From the NCBI GenBank assembly GCA_050260055.1, contig JBLNBO010000003.1, positions 124,001 through 188,000 of the forward strand: DNA of 64,000 bases, in the 5' to 3' direction. This stretch comes from JBLMYQ01 sp050260055. GTDB lineage: Bacteria; Bacillota; Clostridia; Acetivibrionales; UBA4821. The notes under the pieces were generated by a model that was not told where the DNA came from, made no database searches, and saw nothing but the letters and a program-made list of their open reading frames with translations. The translations under genes were made by a program, and so were the position numbers. Shown here one piece after another: positions 26,366 to 34,656 of this stretch. Each line of letters opens with the position of its first letter. Within the stretch, counting starts at the first letter, position 1.

Positions 26366-26510
26366 GATTAGGAAGGAAAGATTGCGGGGAAAAACAAATA
26401 AAAATCAGCAATTCTGCTAGATTAACTGGATGTCTATAAAAAACTATTATCTATTACCATAAGATTGGTTTACTGCAAGAACCGGAGCGTTCTCCGGGGG
26501 AATACCGCTA
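26360..26510 (+). pseudogene. Degraded duplicate of the merR 5' end
   Basis: This segment repeats the -10, ribosome site and first 40 or so codons of the merR gene at an offset of 164 bases (second copy about 26524-26674). A 57-base block is identical in both (26439-26495 and 26603-26659), while its flanks differ at roughly a quarter of positions. In register with the gene, the start codon GTG is GGG here and TAA replaces the Leu codon at 26437-26439, so the copy cannot be translated as MerR. Confidence 0.85.
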
Positions 26511-26549
26511 GAGCAGGATTCATAATAATAGTTAGGAAGGAGGGAAGTA

Positions 26550-27362
26550 GTGGAAAATCGAATAAAAATCAGTGATTTTGCAAAATTAACTGGATGTACG
26601 TTAAAAACTATTATCTATTACCATAAGATTGGTTTACTGCAAGAACCGGAGCGTTCTCCAAGCGGATACCGCTTATACGGTGCGGCGGAGCTAACCCGTA
26701 TGAAATTAATCAAACACTTAAAATCCTTAGGATTAGATCTAAAGCGTATCAAAGAAGTATTGGGAGATATAAACAATTCCAGAACTTTACGGGAAGTGCT
26801 GCAATCCTTGCAAGTTGAGCTTCTAGGCGAGAAAAAAAGTCTTGAAGAACGAATATCAAAAATTGAATTGTTGCTTAGTAAAGATACGGATTTGCTAAAT
26901 AAAGACGCTTTTGGTTCCTCTTCTTTTCAAATGGTCACAGAGGTATTGGGGTCAGATCAAATTGGTAAATATGCACAAACATGCCCAGGACTCTTTAATC
27001 AGCAGCAAAAATTGTTCGGCTTACTGGATGATTTCCAATGGGGTGTAGAGTTTCAGGAAACTTTTCGAGCTCTGGCAGAGTACTTTAAATTAAACCCGCA
27101 CCAATATCAAATTGCTTTGGATTATGGCTCTCGTCTTGCCAGACTAGACCAGTTGCCCGAAGATGACCCGGAAGTCGAAGCTCTGGCCCGCGAATCTACC
27201 AATTTTATCAAAAGTATACCTGAGTTGAAGAAGCTGCTATGCAACCAGCCTGGAATAAAAAAACCTCTTGCAAGCTTATATGATGAGATAGTTGGTGACG
27301 TTCTCCCACCGGCCAGGGTGAGGTTTAAGCAGCTTATGGAACAATTTCTCAATCGTCCATAA
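26550..27362 (+). CDS. MerR-family transcriptional regulator
   Basis: A 270-residue regulator starting at GTG 26550 with AGGAAGGAGGGA upstream. Residues 1-70 form the MerR winged helix (ISDFAKLTGCTLKTIIYYHKIGLLQEPERSPSGYRLY), followed by a dimer helix with SLEERISKIELLL. The C-terminal 150 residues form a helical effector domain without cysteines arranged for metal binding; one Cys lies in KKLLCNQPG. It probably senses an organic or membrane-related signal. The methyltransferase gene follows after 21 bases and is likely its target. The 19-base-spacer promoter upstream fits MerR control. Confidence 0.9.
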   Translation: MENRIKISDFAKLTGCTLKTIIYYHKIGLLQEPERSPSGYRLYGAAELTRMKLIKHLKSLGLDLKRIKEVLGDINNSRTLREVLQSLQVELLGEKKSLEERISKIELLLSKDTDLLNKDAFGSSSFQMVTEVLGSDQIGKYAQTCPGLFNQQQKLFGLLDDFQWGVEFQETFRALAEYFKLNPHQYQIALDYGSRLARLDQLPEDDPEVEALARESTNFIKSIPELKKLLCNQPGIKKPLASLYDEIVGDVLPPARVRFKQLMEQFLNRP

Positions 27363-27383
27363 AGTATAAAGGAGGTAATTTCT

Positions 27384-28061
27384 ATGGAGGCTAATAAAAA
27401 CTTTTCTAAATCAAAAGCTTATCGTATCCCCATAATTATTGCGATTGTTTTGGGTACCATTTTGTTTCTTCCTGCAGGTTCGCTAAAGTATTGGGAGGGA
27501 TGGATTTTTTGGTTTGAAACCTTAGCTATGATCATGTTTTTTACTGCTTACTTTCTCAGGAAAGATCCTAAGCTTTTAGAAAGGCGAAATCAAATCAAAG
27601 AAAGGGAACCTCAGCCGGGTATCATGCGGCTCTTATCATTGATATATATGGTTGGTTACTTAGTTCCCGGATTTGATTACCGCTTTCATTGGTCGTCCGT
27701 ACCTGTTTGGATTATTGCTGCATCGTTTGTTTTTATTCTCCTTGGCTATATACTAATATTCTCGGTTTTTAAGGAAAATAGCTATGCTTCTACTATCATT
27801 CAAGTTGAAAAGGAACAGCAGGTAATAACTACCGGTCCCTATGCCATAGTTCGTCATCCAATGTACACAGCATTACTGTTAATTTCTTTATTTACTCCGC
27901 TTGCGCTTGGCTCCTATTGGGCATTGATAGCTTTTTCTGCCGTTATACCAATGAATGTGTATAGGATAATGAAAGAAGAAAGATTACTGTTGCGGGACCT
28001 TCCCGGGTATAAAGATTATTGCTCGAAGACACGCTATCGTTTAATACCATTAATTTGGTAA
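27384..28061 (+). CDS. Isoprenylcysteine carboxyl methyltransferase (ICMT/PEMT)-like membrane protein
   Basis: A 225-residue membrane protein with about five hydrophobic segments (residues 12-28, 37-54, 82-98, 107-126, 155-185). The SAM-binding signature of ICMT/PEMT enzymes is present as TTGPYAIVRHPMYTALLL near 150, and MKEERLLLRDLPGYKDYCSKTRYRLIP closes the domain. Bacterial relatives methylate unidentified lipids or isoprenoids. AAAGGAGG precedes the ATG. It sits directly behind a MerR regulator and ends at a terminator, so the two form an inducible unit. The substrate is unknown. Confidence 0.85.
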   Translation: MEANKNFSKSKAYRIPIIIAIVLGTILFLPAGSLKYWEGWIFWFETLAMIMFFTAYFLRKDPKLLERRNQIKEREPQPGIMRLLSLIYMVGYLVPGFDYRFHWSSVPVWIIAASFVFILLGYILIFSVFKENSYASTIIQVEKEQQVITTGPYAIVRHPMYTALLLISLFTPLALGSYWALIAFSAVIPMNVYRIMKEERLLLRDLPGYKDYCSKTRYRLIPLIW

Positions 28062-28094
28062 GTGGTTATAAAGCAACAAAGTCATTTTGATAAA

Positions 28095-28130
28095 GCCTTC
28101 CGTTTATTACACGGAGGGCGTTAATTTTTT
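28095..28130 (+). terminator. Terminator of the merR-methyltransferase unit
   Basis: GCCTTCCGT, a 7-base loop, ACGGAGGGC, followed by TTAATTTTTT; one wobble pair in the stem. Confidence 0.7.
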
Positions 28131-28352
28131 GATGTTTTTGCAGGTATATGGCTAAAATTCATTGGAGTTATACATCTCCTTATCCTTAGAAATTAACCTT
28201 TTTATTTACTTTTTTATTTGCTTATGATACCATTTATAGAAAATCTATATATAAAATTTAAGACTTCCTATAAATATTTTCAAGGAGGTGGCCGTTTAGT
28301 TAAAAGTATATCTTTTGTGTACTTGGTAGCAAATAAAGAAGGAGGTATTTAA

Positions 28353-28649
28353 ATGAGCGTTCCCCCTTGTTTAGGTAAGCCACAGGCTGATGATCGTATA
28401 TGTTTCTTTTGTAATCTTGATCACCCGGAAATTGCTTTAGCTTGCCAAGAAGAAGTTGCCAAAAAAGAAAGGTTTGCAAAGGCTGTTGAGGATTTCGTAA
28501 AAAAGTGTCCACACAGAATTGATGCTTTCGATAGCGGCTATTATAACGGTTGTCTTTTTTATACTGATTTGACCCAGCCGGAGCCCTTTGACTACAAGCT
28601 GTGCATGGCAAGATCTTGCCCCAAATTCTTAGAAACCCAAAATAAGTAA
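28353..28649 (+). CDS. Uncharacterised cysteine-rich 98-aa protein
   Basis: A small soluble protein with eight cysteines: PPCLGKP, ICFFCNLDHP, LACQEE, KKCPHR, NGCLFY and LCMARSCPKF. The CxxC pair and CxxxxC end suggest that it binds zinc or an iron-sulphur cluster. It matches no family I recognise. GAAGGAGGT precedes the ATG at a proper distance, and a terminator follows, so it is a real monocistronic gene. Neither signal peptide nor membrane segment is present. Confidence 0.7.
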   Translation: MSVPPCLGKPQADDRICFFCNLDHPEIALACQEEVAKKERFAKAVEDFVKKCPHRIDAFDSGYYNGCLFYTDLTQPEPFDYKLCMARSCPKFLETQNK

Positions 28650-28659
28650 TTAATAAACG

Positions 28660-28686
28660 AAAAAGCCTTGAATCAAGGCTTTTTTT
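28660..28686 (+). terminator. Rho-independent terminator
   Basis: AAAAAGCCTTG, AAT, CAAGGCTTTTTTT. Confidence 0.85.
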
Positions 28687-28774
28687 GCTATAAAAACTAT
28701 TTTAATCTTCCTATCTTTATGATATTATATTGTTATAAAATAAACTAATATTTTAAGGAGTAAGTGGTGATACC

Positions 28775-28855
28775 ATGAGTACAGTTTATTATATAATGGC
28801 AACGGCAATAATCCTTGGAACCTTTATGTTTTTAATTAAAAGACTTCCAAAATAA
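28775..28855 (+). CDS. 26-aa single-span membrane peptide
   Basis: An ATG at 28775 opens a 26-codon frame encoding MSTVYYIMATAIILGTFM then FLIKRLPK: one hydrophobic stretch of about 18 residues followed by a positive tail, so the N-terminus would face outward. GGTGA lies four bases upstream and AAGGAG fourteen. It is preceded by an AT-rich stretch with a TATAAA-like -10, and nothing else is encoded between 28650 and 28907. Codon choice fits the genome. I cannot name it; small proteins like this often modulate membrane complexes. Confidence 0.5.
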   Translation: MSTVYYIMATAIILGTFMFLIKRLPK

Positions 28856-28907
28856 GCAGAGAGTCAATCAAAGCTTTTTATATTACGCCTCAAAAAATAG
28901 AGGATGC

Positions 28908-29393
28908 TTATGAAGCATCCTCTTCGATTATATCCTTTATCATATTATTAAAAAAGGTTTGTAATTTTTTATTCCTAACAGCATTATTTTGTCCAGAATG
29001 GATATTACATGTACTTCTTTCTCCTAAAAATATGCTTGCGTCTTTTCTTTTGTTATTGATTGAAAGGGTATTATCTGCTCCTGCATCAATTTCTCCCTTG
29101 GAAAAATTGCCAATACCAATATAGTTATTTTCTAGAGCAACTACTCTTCCGTCGTCAAAATGCTTAACCGAAAGGCATGCTCCACTCCCCAGGTCTATTG
29201 TTCCTGCGTTCATGAAAGTGATAATGACTTGAATTTTACCACGTATTGTTAATATTCCTCTCGAAAACCTTGTAATTTTCACTATTCCGCTTTCTCCAGA
29301 AACTATAAGGTGTCCACCAACAAAAGTATCGATCGTGAATTTGTTTCCTTGTTGTTCAATTATTCCTTTGAATCCTTGGCTTTCATATTTCAT
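28908..29393 (-). CDS. Uncharacterised beta-rich 161-aa protein
   Basis: Starts MKYESQGFKGIIEQQGNKF with GGAGGATGG upstream of the ATG at 29393; a TTG just before it is less likely. Short repeated strands with glycines (GGHLIVSGESGIVKITRFSRGILTIRGKIQVIITFMNAGTIDLGSGACLSV) suggest a parallel beta-helix or bactofilin-like stack, with a helical C-terminal tail. There is no signal peptide. The fold is inferred from pattern, and the function is not known. Confidence 0.6.
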   Translation of the reverse strand: MKYESQGFKGIIEQQGNKFTIDTFVGGHLIVSGESGIVKITRFSRGILTIRGKIQVIITFMNAGTIDLGSGACLSVKHFDDGRVVALENNYIGIGNFSKGEIDAGADNTLSINNKRKDASIFLGERSTCNIHSGQNNAVRNKKLQTFFNNMIKDIIEEDAS

Positions 29394-29718
29394 CAAACCA
29401 TCCTCCTCTTCTTCTAGAATTTCTTTTTGAAGATAAGATTTTTATTGCTCCGATACATCGGAAAATACCCAATGACAAAAATATGTGTCAAATTCTTAAA
29501 TCTATTTTTTTTATAATATTCTGATTCTACCAAAAAAAATATCTTTGTTCAACTATCTTTATAATTTTCTTATTCCATTCTTGTTAGAGAATATCGGTCT
29601 TTTCCTTATCATAAAGATTTTTGTTTCATAATCCTTTATAAAAAAATTAAATTGTACTATAATAATATGTACATTAAATTCAGTCTTTTTAGAAGACAGC
29701 TATCAAGAGGTATTTTCA
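29394..29718. other. Intergenic region between divergent genes
   Basis: A 325-base AT-rich gap. It must hold promoters for both flanking genes, but I found no clear consensus pair, repeat or RNA motif. Confidence 0.4.
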
Positions 29719-31659
29719 TTGCATAAAAAATTTTTTGATTTCTTTTTTAAGTTAAAAGATAGACTTAATTATATATTCGCCCATGGAGCAGTTTTCTCTT
29801 TTTTAAGAGGATTGTCTCCTGTTGCCTTTTTTTTCACTTTTCCCGCATTAATGTTAATTGTTATAGAGTTAATAAACAAAAGAAGTATTATAAAGACTAT
29901 CATCTGGCCTTTTTGGTCTCCGGTTGAGTTCATTATGAATTATATAATAATTTTATTGATATTCAGTCTCTTTACATCTTTGCTTGGCAGAACAAATTGG
30001 AGTGCGCCAATTTCTTTTTCGTTTTTAGCTATCGTTTCATTGATTAGCTCTTATAAGGAAACCATGCTTAGCGAACCTCTTTTCCCTTGGGATATATATA
30101 TGGTCAAGTTGGTTGTAAATCTGCTTCCATATCTTTATAAATCTTTAAACATACTGAATATTCTATTTGTGTTCCTCTCTATAGGAGTTATTTTTGCTAT
30201 TACCGTATGCGTTAAGAAGGTTAAAATGCCAATTAAGTTACGGGTTGTTTCCGGTATTGTATCGCTGTTTCTTCTTGTTTCCTTTGCAACCAGCCCGCAT
30301 CTGACATATGTTTTGTTTCCTAAAATAGGAATAAACAATATGGATTGGATTCAGATGGAGAACTATGATAAAAATGGTTTTTCTCTTGCTTTTATAATGA
30401 ATATTAAAAATATACTTATAAAGAAGCCGGAAAATTATAATAAGGAAACCCTTTTAAAGAATTTTGACACATTCGCTTCTTCTCGGCCAGTTTCTACAAA
30501 CAATAGTGCCTCTTATACCGATAAAACTGTCAAGCCGAATGTAATTATGATTATGAGCGAAGCCTTCTGGGACCCCACTTTAATGAAAAAAGTTTCTTTT
30601 TCTTCAGAACCAATACCTACATTCAAAGAATTATGCTCTAAATACTCTTCCGGATACCTTCTCTCCCCTTCATATGGTGGAGGAACCTCAAATGTTGAAT
30701 TTGAGATTCTAACCGGAAATTCAGTAAGCTTTTTGCCTGATGGAAGCAATCCGTATCAGCAATATATTTATAAAGAAACCCCGTCTTTAGCAAGTATCTT
30801 TTCAGACAACGGTTATAGTTCTATTGCGGTTCATTCATACTTTAAATGGTTTTTTAACAGGAATATTGTTTATAATTTGATTGGATTTAAAAAGTTTATT
30901 GGCATGGATGATTTCACAAATTCAAAAAATAAAGGTTTTTATATTTCAGATGATGATTTCTCTAAAAAAATCATCAGTGAATATAAGAAATCAAAGAAGC
31001 CTGCTTTCATATATGCTATATCTATGCAGAATCATGGTCCCTATGATATCAAGCGATATAATAATTCCTTTGACATAACTGTTTCAGGTAAAGCCCTTTC
31101 TGCCCAAAACCTCTCTATTCTTCAAGATTATACACAAGGCATTCATGATGCAGATAAATCTCTTAAAACAGTTATTAGTTATTTTCGTAAAGTAAAAGAG
31201 CCTACAGTTATTGTTTTCTTTGGTGACCACTTGCCTCTATTAGGAAGTAATTTCTCTGTTTATAGAGAGGCTGGATTTATTAAAGCAGATAAGCCGGACT
31301 GGTCAAACGAGGAATATAAAAAAATGTATTCCCCTCCTTATGTTGTTTGGACCAACTATAGTCATGGGAAAGAGGATGTTCAGACCATTGGAACTTCATT
31401 TTTTGGAGGATATTTACTAGATTTTGTAGGAATTAAAAAACCCCAATATTTTGAATTTTTAAAACAGCTTAGCGCTCAACTTCCTGGAGACACTAAATAC
31501 CTAAAAGTCTCTTCTGATAACTCCCTTTACTCCGGGGCGGATCTTCCAAAAAATTTAAAGGCTTTAGAAGATTCTTATTGGCTATTTGAATATGATTTGC
31601 TGTTTGGAAAAGGATATTTAAAAGACCTATTCTTTAATACTACAAAACAAAAAAAATAA
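29719..31659 (+). CDS. LTA synthase-like phosphoglycerol transferase (sulfatase fold)
   Basis: A 646-residue membrane enzyme. The first 210 residues carry five hydrophobic segments. The extracellular sulfatase-fold domain begins near 270 with NVIMIMSEAFWDP (metal-binding Glu), then SPSYGGGTSNVEFEILTGNS with the nucleophile Thr in GGTSNVE, MQNHGPYD and FFGDHLPLLG. LtaS-type enzymes add glycerol phosphate from phosphatidylglycerol to glycolipid or glycans. Start is a TTG with AAGAGGT eight bases upstream; no ATG lies in the first 40 codons. It is monocistronic with a terminator after the stop. Confidence 0.92.
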   Translation: MHKKFFDFFFKLKDRLNYIFAHGAVFSFLRGLSPVAFFFTFPALMLIVIELINKRSIIKTIIWPFWSPVEFIMNYIIILLIFSLFTSLLGRTNWSAPISFSFLAIVSLISSYKETMLSEPLFPWDIYMVKLVVNLLPYLYKSLNILNILFVFLSIGVIFAITVCVKKVKMPIKLRVVSGIVSLFLLVSFATSPHLTYVLFPKIGINNMDWIQMENYDKNGFSLAFIMNIKNILIKKPENYNKETLLKNFDTFASSRPVSTNNSASYTDKTVKPNVIMIMSEAFWDPTLMKKVSFSSEPIPTFKELCSKYSSGYLLSPSYGGGTSNVEFEILTGNSVSFLPDGSNPYQQYIYKETPSLASIFSDNGYSSIAVHSYFKWFFNRNIVYNLIGFKKFIGMDDFTNSKNKGFYISDDDFSKKIISEYKKSKKPAFIYAISMQNHGPYDIKRYNNSFDITVSGKALSAQNLSILQDYTQGIHDADKSLKTVISYFRKVKEPTVIVFFGDHLPLLGSNFSVYREAGFIKADKPDWSNEEYKKMYSPPYVVWTNYSHGKEDVQTIGTSFFGGYLLDFVGIKKPQYFEFLKQLSAQLPGDTKYLKVSSDNSLYSGADLPKNLKALEDSYWLFEYDLLFGKGYLKDLFFNTTKQKK

Positions 31660-31660
31660 A

Positions 31661-31686
31661 CCCTCTTGCCAGAGGGCCTTTTTCTA
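31661..31686. terminator. Terminator of the LTA synthase-like gene
   Basis: CCCTCT, TGCC, AGAGGG followed by CCTTTTT; it overlaps the end of the convergent rubredoxin-like gene. Confidence 0.75.
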
Positions 31687-32019
31687 CCATTTTCCTTTTT
31701 TTATGTGTCCTTCAATTTCAGCTTTTGATCTTTGTTTAATAACCCACGCTTCATTTTTTGCTTTTTCAAATGCTGCCGTACAAGGAGGGTCAAGATTAAT
31801 GCTTATACCTTCTTTGCTTAATTCGGCAATCCTCATACATAGGTTGCTTATTTCCATATGAATATCATTTGTTCTATCTGATTTATATATTTTTTCAGCT
31901 TCTTCAGAAACAATTTCTACAAATTTATCTTTTGGTGCACCACATTTGGGGCAGAAATCCGGTGCTTGATCTCCTTCATGAACAAAACTGCAAACACTGC
32001 ACCTCCAAAGAGTTTTCAT
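31684..32019 (-). CDS. Rubredoxin-like zinc-ribbon protein
   Basis: A 111-residue protein. Residues 1-35 form a rubredoxin-type ribbon: WRCSVCSFVHEGDQAPDFCPKCGAPK, with four cysteines in two CxxC knuckles as in the C-terminal domain of rubrerythrin. The remaining 75 residues are helical and lack the Glu/His of a diiron site, so this is not a rubrerythrin. It may carry electrons or bind iron in oxidative-stress defence of an anaerobe. AGGAGG precedes the ATG. The helical half is not a family I know. Confidence 0.8.
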   Translation of the reverse strand: MKTLWRCSVCSFVHEGDQAPDFCPKCGAPKDKFVEIVSEEAEKIYKSDRTNDIHMEISNLCMRIAELSKEGISINLDPPCTAAFEKAKNEAWVIKQRSKAEIEGHIKKGKW

Positions 32020-32145
32020 GTTCTACCTCCTCTTTTTTGTTTTGTTTATTTTATATTATTGATGTTCCTTTTTCAAGATTATTCTTGTCTAAATAAAAAA
32101 ACATATTATATTATTAAAATGATTAAAATATTAAAGGGTGATGAT

Positions 32146-32523
32146 ATGAAAGCGATTGAGAAAATGTCTCCTTCTTTAGAAAAAATATTAACAGCAGGAT
32201 TAGAAAAATCAGAAAGCACTTTAAAGATACCTCTGTTTCAAGCCTCAATTAATCTTTATTATTTTGAGAGCTCCCTCTTTGTTCTATATTCTAAGGAGGA
32301 TAGCTATACAAAAAAGAAAGTCGTATCTTTATTTGAAATCAAAAATAATGAAAGCTCTTTTCTTTTCAATACCATGAATCAGATTATTGATGACTTAGAT
32401 AGGTTTGGAGAAGATGAAAAAAGAAAAGAGACATTCGAAGTCTTTTCAAATGTGCTCTCTTTTTGCAAAAAAATATCTTTTGATTGTACCGATTTTGAAA
32501 TTGCATTAAAAAAATTAGAATAG
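32146..32523 (+). CDS. Uncharacterised 125-aa protein
   Basis: Starts MKAIEKMSPSLEKILTAGLEKSESTLK with AAAGGGTGATG upstream of the ATG at 32146; the longer frame from 31966 overlaps the opposite gene and has no ribosome site there. It is soluble, of mixed helix and strand, and has a charged middle. No family is recognised. It converges on the VanW gene. Confidence 0.6.
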   Translation: MKAIEKMSPSLEKILTAGLEKSESTLKIPLFQASINLYYFESSLFVLYSKEDSYTKKKVVSLFEIKNNESSFLFNTMNQIIDDLDRFGEDEKRKETFEVFSNVLSFCKKISFDCTDFEIALKKLE

Positions 32524-32532
32524 TAACTTTTG

Positions 32533-34245
32533 TTAAACGCCGCTGTCTCCGTTGTCAAAAGGTATTCCCGGGTCAGGCCCGTTTGTTGGCAATGTCTCTT
32601 CCGGCGAAGTATTTGTTTCTGTTGTTTCCTCAATCTTCGGCTCTTCCTTTTGAACCGGTTTTTTGCTCTTGGTTCCTTTTATAACAATCTTTTGAAGAGG
32701 ATTATAACTATTTGTAGAAATAATGGTTCTTGAAACAACCTTCCCGTCTTGTTTAATTATTTTGTATGTACTAGCCTTGCAGGCTCTGATTTCTTTCTGC
32801 TCTACTTTTGAATATCCCACAGGTTTACTAGGATCTTCTATGACTTTTTCAGGGAGGTAATAGCTTTTTAGTATTTTGGTTTCAAGCTCGATTTTTCTTC
32901 CCGGGAACTCATTGATTCCTAATATCCTTATATTTAGAACACCTTCTTTTGCAGAACTAACAATCTTTATAGGAGTCTTATAATTATTTTTAAACTTAAA
33001 GTCGATGCTTCCATATGAAACGGTGGCATCTCTTCCTGGAGGAACATAGCCTACAAGCATGTTATGGTTTCTCCTTGAAACTACTTCAAGTCCGGCAAAC
33101 AAAACTGTATTGTATAAGGTTGTAGAAACCTGGCAGATTCCTCCCCCGAGGCCATCTACTATTTTCCCTCCTACATAAACATGTGCCTTTTTAAATCCCT
33201 CTTCAACTGTTCTCTCTCCAACGATATTATTATACGAAAAAACTTCTCCAGGTCCAATGATTACGCCATTAATCTTTGATGCTGCAAGGGCCACATTATT
33301 ACTTCGGTCTTTTTCCCATTTGCTGTATTTTGTAGTGAAATTGGAAAGCTCGTCTTTAAATAGTGCTTCTTTTAATTCTTGTTCATACGTTTTAGGATAT
33401 GTAATTTTTAACGGAATTTCAAAGGAGCTTCCTTCCTGGTTCTTTTTTTCTTCATAAAGTTTTTTTGCATATTCAATATCAAAATCTCTTCCTAAAACCG
33501 CAGGTTGGAATGTTAATTTATAATTTTTAACTTCAGCAGAAGCATCTTTAACTTCACTGAACACCTGCTTATGTAGAAAATCTATATCTATATCTTCTGG
33601 TTCTTCTATAACTACCGGTATTTCTACTTCTCCCGATTCTAATTTCTGAATCTTCTCCATGAGTTGGCTTCTAAGTTTTGCCTCATCAATTTTTTGTCCC
33701 TTTTTGCCAATATTGATCTCAATTTTATTTTCTAAAACTTTATATGTATTTGGCTCAAGTTTATTGTTTAGTTTTTCGGAAAACTTTCCTATAATCTGCT
33801 GGAATCTGGCCTCATTATAATTATAATCAAGGTCTACCGTCTTTCCTTTCATAGAAACATCTGCAATCCCAAGGAGCCTTTCTATTGCATTTCCTTCTCT
33901 TCCTTGATCAAAAGCTGCATCTACTGACTTTTGTATATTAATTGAATCAACAATCTTTGAGGCGGAAATTTTATGATATGTATCACCATTCTTTAAGTCA
34001 ATTTTCAAGGTTTTCAGACGAGGCTCATAGGTTTGCTTAACAAGCTTAGCTGCTTGGTCAGCTGTCATTCCTGACACGTAAACATCTTGCACATATACCC
34101 CTTTATAAATCTTATCATAGCTTAACGTGCTTGCAAGAAGCTGTATGGATAATGCAAGCTGAACTATTGCAAACACAAGGAGTGCAATTATAATAATTCT
34201 TTTATTGTTAACAGATTGAAAAAATCTCTGCAAAATAACTTTCAT
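32533..34245 (-). CDS. VanW-family protein with G5 domain
   Basis: A 570-residue protein anchored by a hydrophobic segment at residues 16-38. Two peptidoglycan-binding-4 (YoaR-like) domains follow (SGMTADQAAKLVKQTYEPRLKTL and a second near 235). The VanW domain spans about 320-450 (GEVFSYNNIVGERTVEEGFKKA, GLGGGICQVSTTLYN). A G5 domain lies near 470-535, and a Glu/Pro/Thr-rich tail ends the protein. VanW proteins act at the cell wall; their chemistry is unknown. The tail suggests surface exposure. The start has a weak GGTGGGAA site. It is monocistronic. Confidence 0.9.
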   Translation of the reverse strand: MKVILQRFFQSVNNKRIIIIALLVFAIVQLALSIQLLASTLSYDKIYKGVYVQDVYVSGMTADQAAKLVKQTYEPRLKTLKIDLKNGDTYHKISASKIVDSINIQKSVDAAFDQGREGNAIERLLGIADVSMKGKTVDLDYNYNEARFQQIIGKFSEKLNNKLEPNTYKVLENKIEINIGKKGQKIDEAKLRSQLMEKIQKLESGEVEIPVVIEEPEDIDIDFLHKQVFSEVKDASAEVKNYKLTFQPAVLGRDFDIEYAKKLYEEKKNQEGSSFEIPLKITYPKTYEQELKEALFKDELSNFTTKYSKWEKDRSNNVALAASKINGVIIGPGEVFSYNNIVGERTVEEGFKKAHVYVGGKIVDGLGGGICQVSTTLYNTVLFAGLEVVSRRNHNMLVGYVPPGRDATVSYGSIDFKFKNNYKTPIKIVSSAKEGVLNIRILGINEFPGRKIELETKILKSYYLPEKVIEDPSKPVGYSKVEQKEIRACKASTYKIIKQDGKVVSRTIISTNSYNPLQKIVIKGTKSKKPVQKEEPKIEETTETNTSPEETLPTNGPDPGIPFDNGDSGV

Positions 34246-34444
34246 TGATTCCCACCTAGGCCATTCTTTTTTCTTTCACTATTATCGCAACTTTCAACTT
34301 TAAAAACAATAGTTTTTTAAATTGTCATAATAATGAAATATTTAAAATTTTTATTTAAAAATGTATTTTTTATTTGAAACTCAAAGATTTTAGGTATATA
34401 ATCATTATAACCACAGGATTCTTGTTGTAAGGAGTTGATATTAA

Positions 34445-34639
34445 ATGCCATTTGATACAAACAAATATACGTCCTCATCTTTAAATGGAATTAATGTAAA
34501 CAATTATTCAGACTATGACCTCGACTATATTAGAATGCAGATTAAGAAAAATTCTGAGTCGCTTGAAAGGTCATTAGAAAACTTACGTAAAATAGCAAGC
34601 AGAAGAGAAGATGAAATGAGACAGGCAGGAAACAATTAA
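34445..34639 (+). CDS. Small helical 64-aa protein
   Basis: MPFDTNKYTSSSLNGINVNNYSDYDLDYIRMQIKKNSESLERSLENLRKI... The C-terminal half is an amphipathic helix that could form a coiled coil. TAAGGAG precedes the ATG well. The stop codon is embedded in the following terminator. It matches no family I know. Confidence 0.6.
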   Translation: MPFDTNKYTSSSLNGINVNNYSDYDLDYIRMQIKKNSESLERSLENLRKIASRREDEMRQAGNN

Positions 34640-34656
34640 TCCTGCCTCTTTTTTTA
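34623..34656. terminator. Terminator
   Basis: AGGCAGGA, 9-base loop, TCCTGCCT followed by CTTTTTTTT; it overlaps the end of the 64-aa gene and serves the convergent folE region. Confidence 0.8.

Noticed and set aside
31684..32019. Rubrerythrin
   Set aside because: Only the rubredoxin-like ribbon is present; the helical part lacks the ExxH diiron ligands.
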